The notes below the pieces were generated by a model. It was given only the letters and a program-made list of their open reading frames with translations, had not been told where the DNA came from and did not search any database. The position numbers and the translations under genes are program-made. 64,000 nucleotides of DNA. Origin: Sinorhizobium chiapasense (GTDB taxonomy: Bacteria; Pseudomonadota; Alphaproteobacteria; Rhizobiales; Rhizobiaceae). Position 1 is the first letter of the stretch, and every line of letters starts with the position of its first letter. Shown here in pieces: positions 63,837 through 64,000 of the stretch. The stretch covers positions 310,001-374,000 of the forward strand of contig NZ_CP133152.1 in assembly GCF_036488675.1 (NCBI RefSeq), written 5' to 3'.

Positions 63837-64000
63837 CTACCGCGTGAGCCGACGCTCGAGGAAACTCTGCATGTCGCGTCGACCGTCGACGACGCAGTAG
63901 ACCACGACACTCGACCCGACCATCCGATAGATCATTCGCTACGGCTTGTGGTGCAATTCACGATATTCGGAGATTCCAAGAACTGCCAGTTCCTTGGGGA
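63837..64000 (-). pseudogene. ParE/RelE-family toxin fragment with in-frame amber codon (5' end outside window)
   Basis: On the minus strand, read from the right edge to a stop at 63837-63839, the frame gives ELAVLGISEYRELHHKP, then TAG (63939-63941), then RMIYRMVGSSVVVYCVVDGRRDMQSF. This is the C-terminal half of ParE/RelE-type toxins, where KPYRLIYR is usual; the amber codon stands in the place of the Tyr. So the toxin seems inactivated by a single base change, unless the codon is read through or is a sequence error. The start and any antitoxin gene lie outside the window. Confidence 0.65.

Noticed and set aside
1..64000. tRNA, rRNA, CRISPR arrays, insertion sequences with transposase, prophage or conjugation genes
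   Set aside because: I saw no sequence supporting any of these; the repeats present are short palindromic intergenic elements.

Overview
The window looks like part of a large secondary replicon (pSymB or chromid type) of a Sinorhizobium/Ensifer-like rhizobium. Supporting points are the high GC content, type II glutamine synthetase glnII with a divergent gstI-like (DUF2735) gene and a sigma-54 promoter, an inositol ABC transporter closely resembling S. meliloti IbpA-IatA-IatP next to GGAA-N6-TTCC operators, DUF982/DUF1127/DUF475 proteins, and several copies of two palindromic intergenic repeat families of the rhizobial RIME type. In S. meliloti I recall both the inositol transporter and glnII lying on pSymB; the species here cannot be fixed from sequence alone.

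Most of the window is a string of substrate-specific import and catabolism modules, each with its own regulator. (1) 1-7956: a partial ABC solute-binding gene, a TetR regulator with matching operators on both sides, and a run of Gfo/Idh/MocA oxidoreductase, DUF993 aldolase-like, enolase-superfamily and xylose-isomerase-like genes, then a second Gfo/Idh gene. I know of no described pathway for this set. (2) 8510-15963: an AraFGH-type arabinose/galactose importer with an aldose epimerase, divergent from a GntR regulator, galactonate dehydratase and a short-chain dehydrogenase; together they suggest oxidative galactose/arabinose use. (3) 16098-20442: small DUF982 genes, a DUF475 membrane protein, a universal stress protein behind an FNR/FixK box, and a DUF1275 membrane protein. 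(4) 20834-29090: a type I secretion ABC protein and adaptor, a quinone-reductase-like flavoprotein with a divergent LysR regulator, and a 1008-residue RTX calcium-binding protein that is the likely secreted substrate. (5) 29557-37464: a GntR/UTRA regulator divergent from a GH4 glycosidase, a PfkB kinase and a MalEFGK-type importer; an NagB-like gene inside the operon is decayed. (6) 37535-44231: gstI-like gene, glnII, a HAD phosphatase and a FecR-TPR-outer-membrane-barrel protein. (7) 44424-50928: a tctCBA tricarboxylate transporter, an extra solute-binding protein and a TctDE-like two-component system. (8) 51259-58115: a ribose-type ABC importer divergent from a LacI regulator across two tandem palindromic operators, then a chemoreceptor. 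(9) 58527-63590: the inositol transporter and a probable inosose isomerase, both behind IolR-type boxes. (10) The right edge carries a ParE/RelE-like toxin reading frame with an in-frame amber codon.

The least ordinary items are the uncharacterised DUF993 sugar pathway with its mirrored TetR operators, the modular RTX protein beside its own exporter, the FecR-TPR-barrel fusion, the recoding of the aldose epimerase C-terminus by an intergenic repeat, the broken nagB-like gene and the interrupted toxin.
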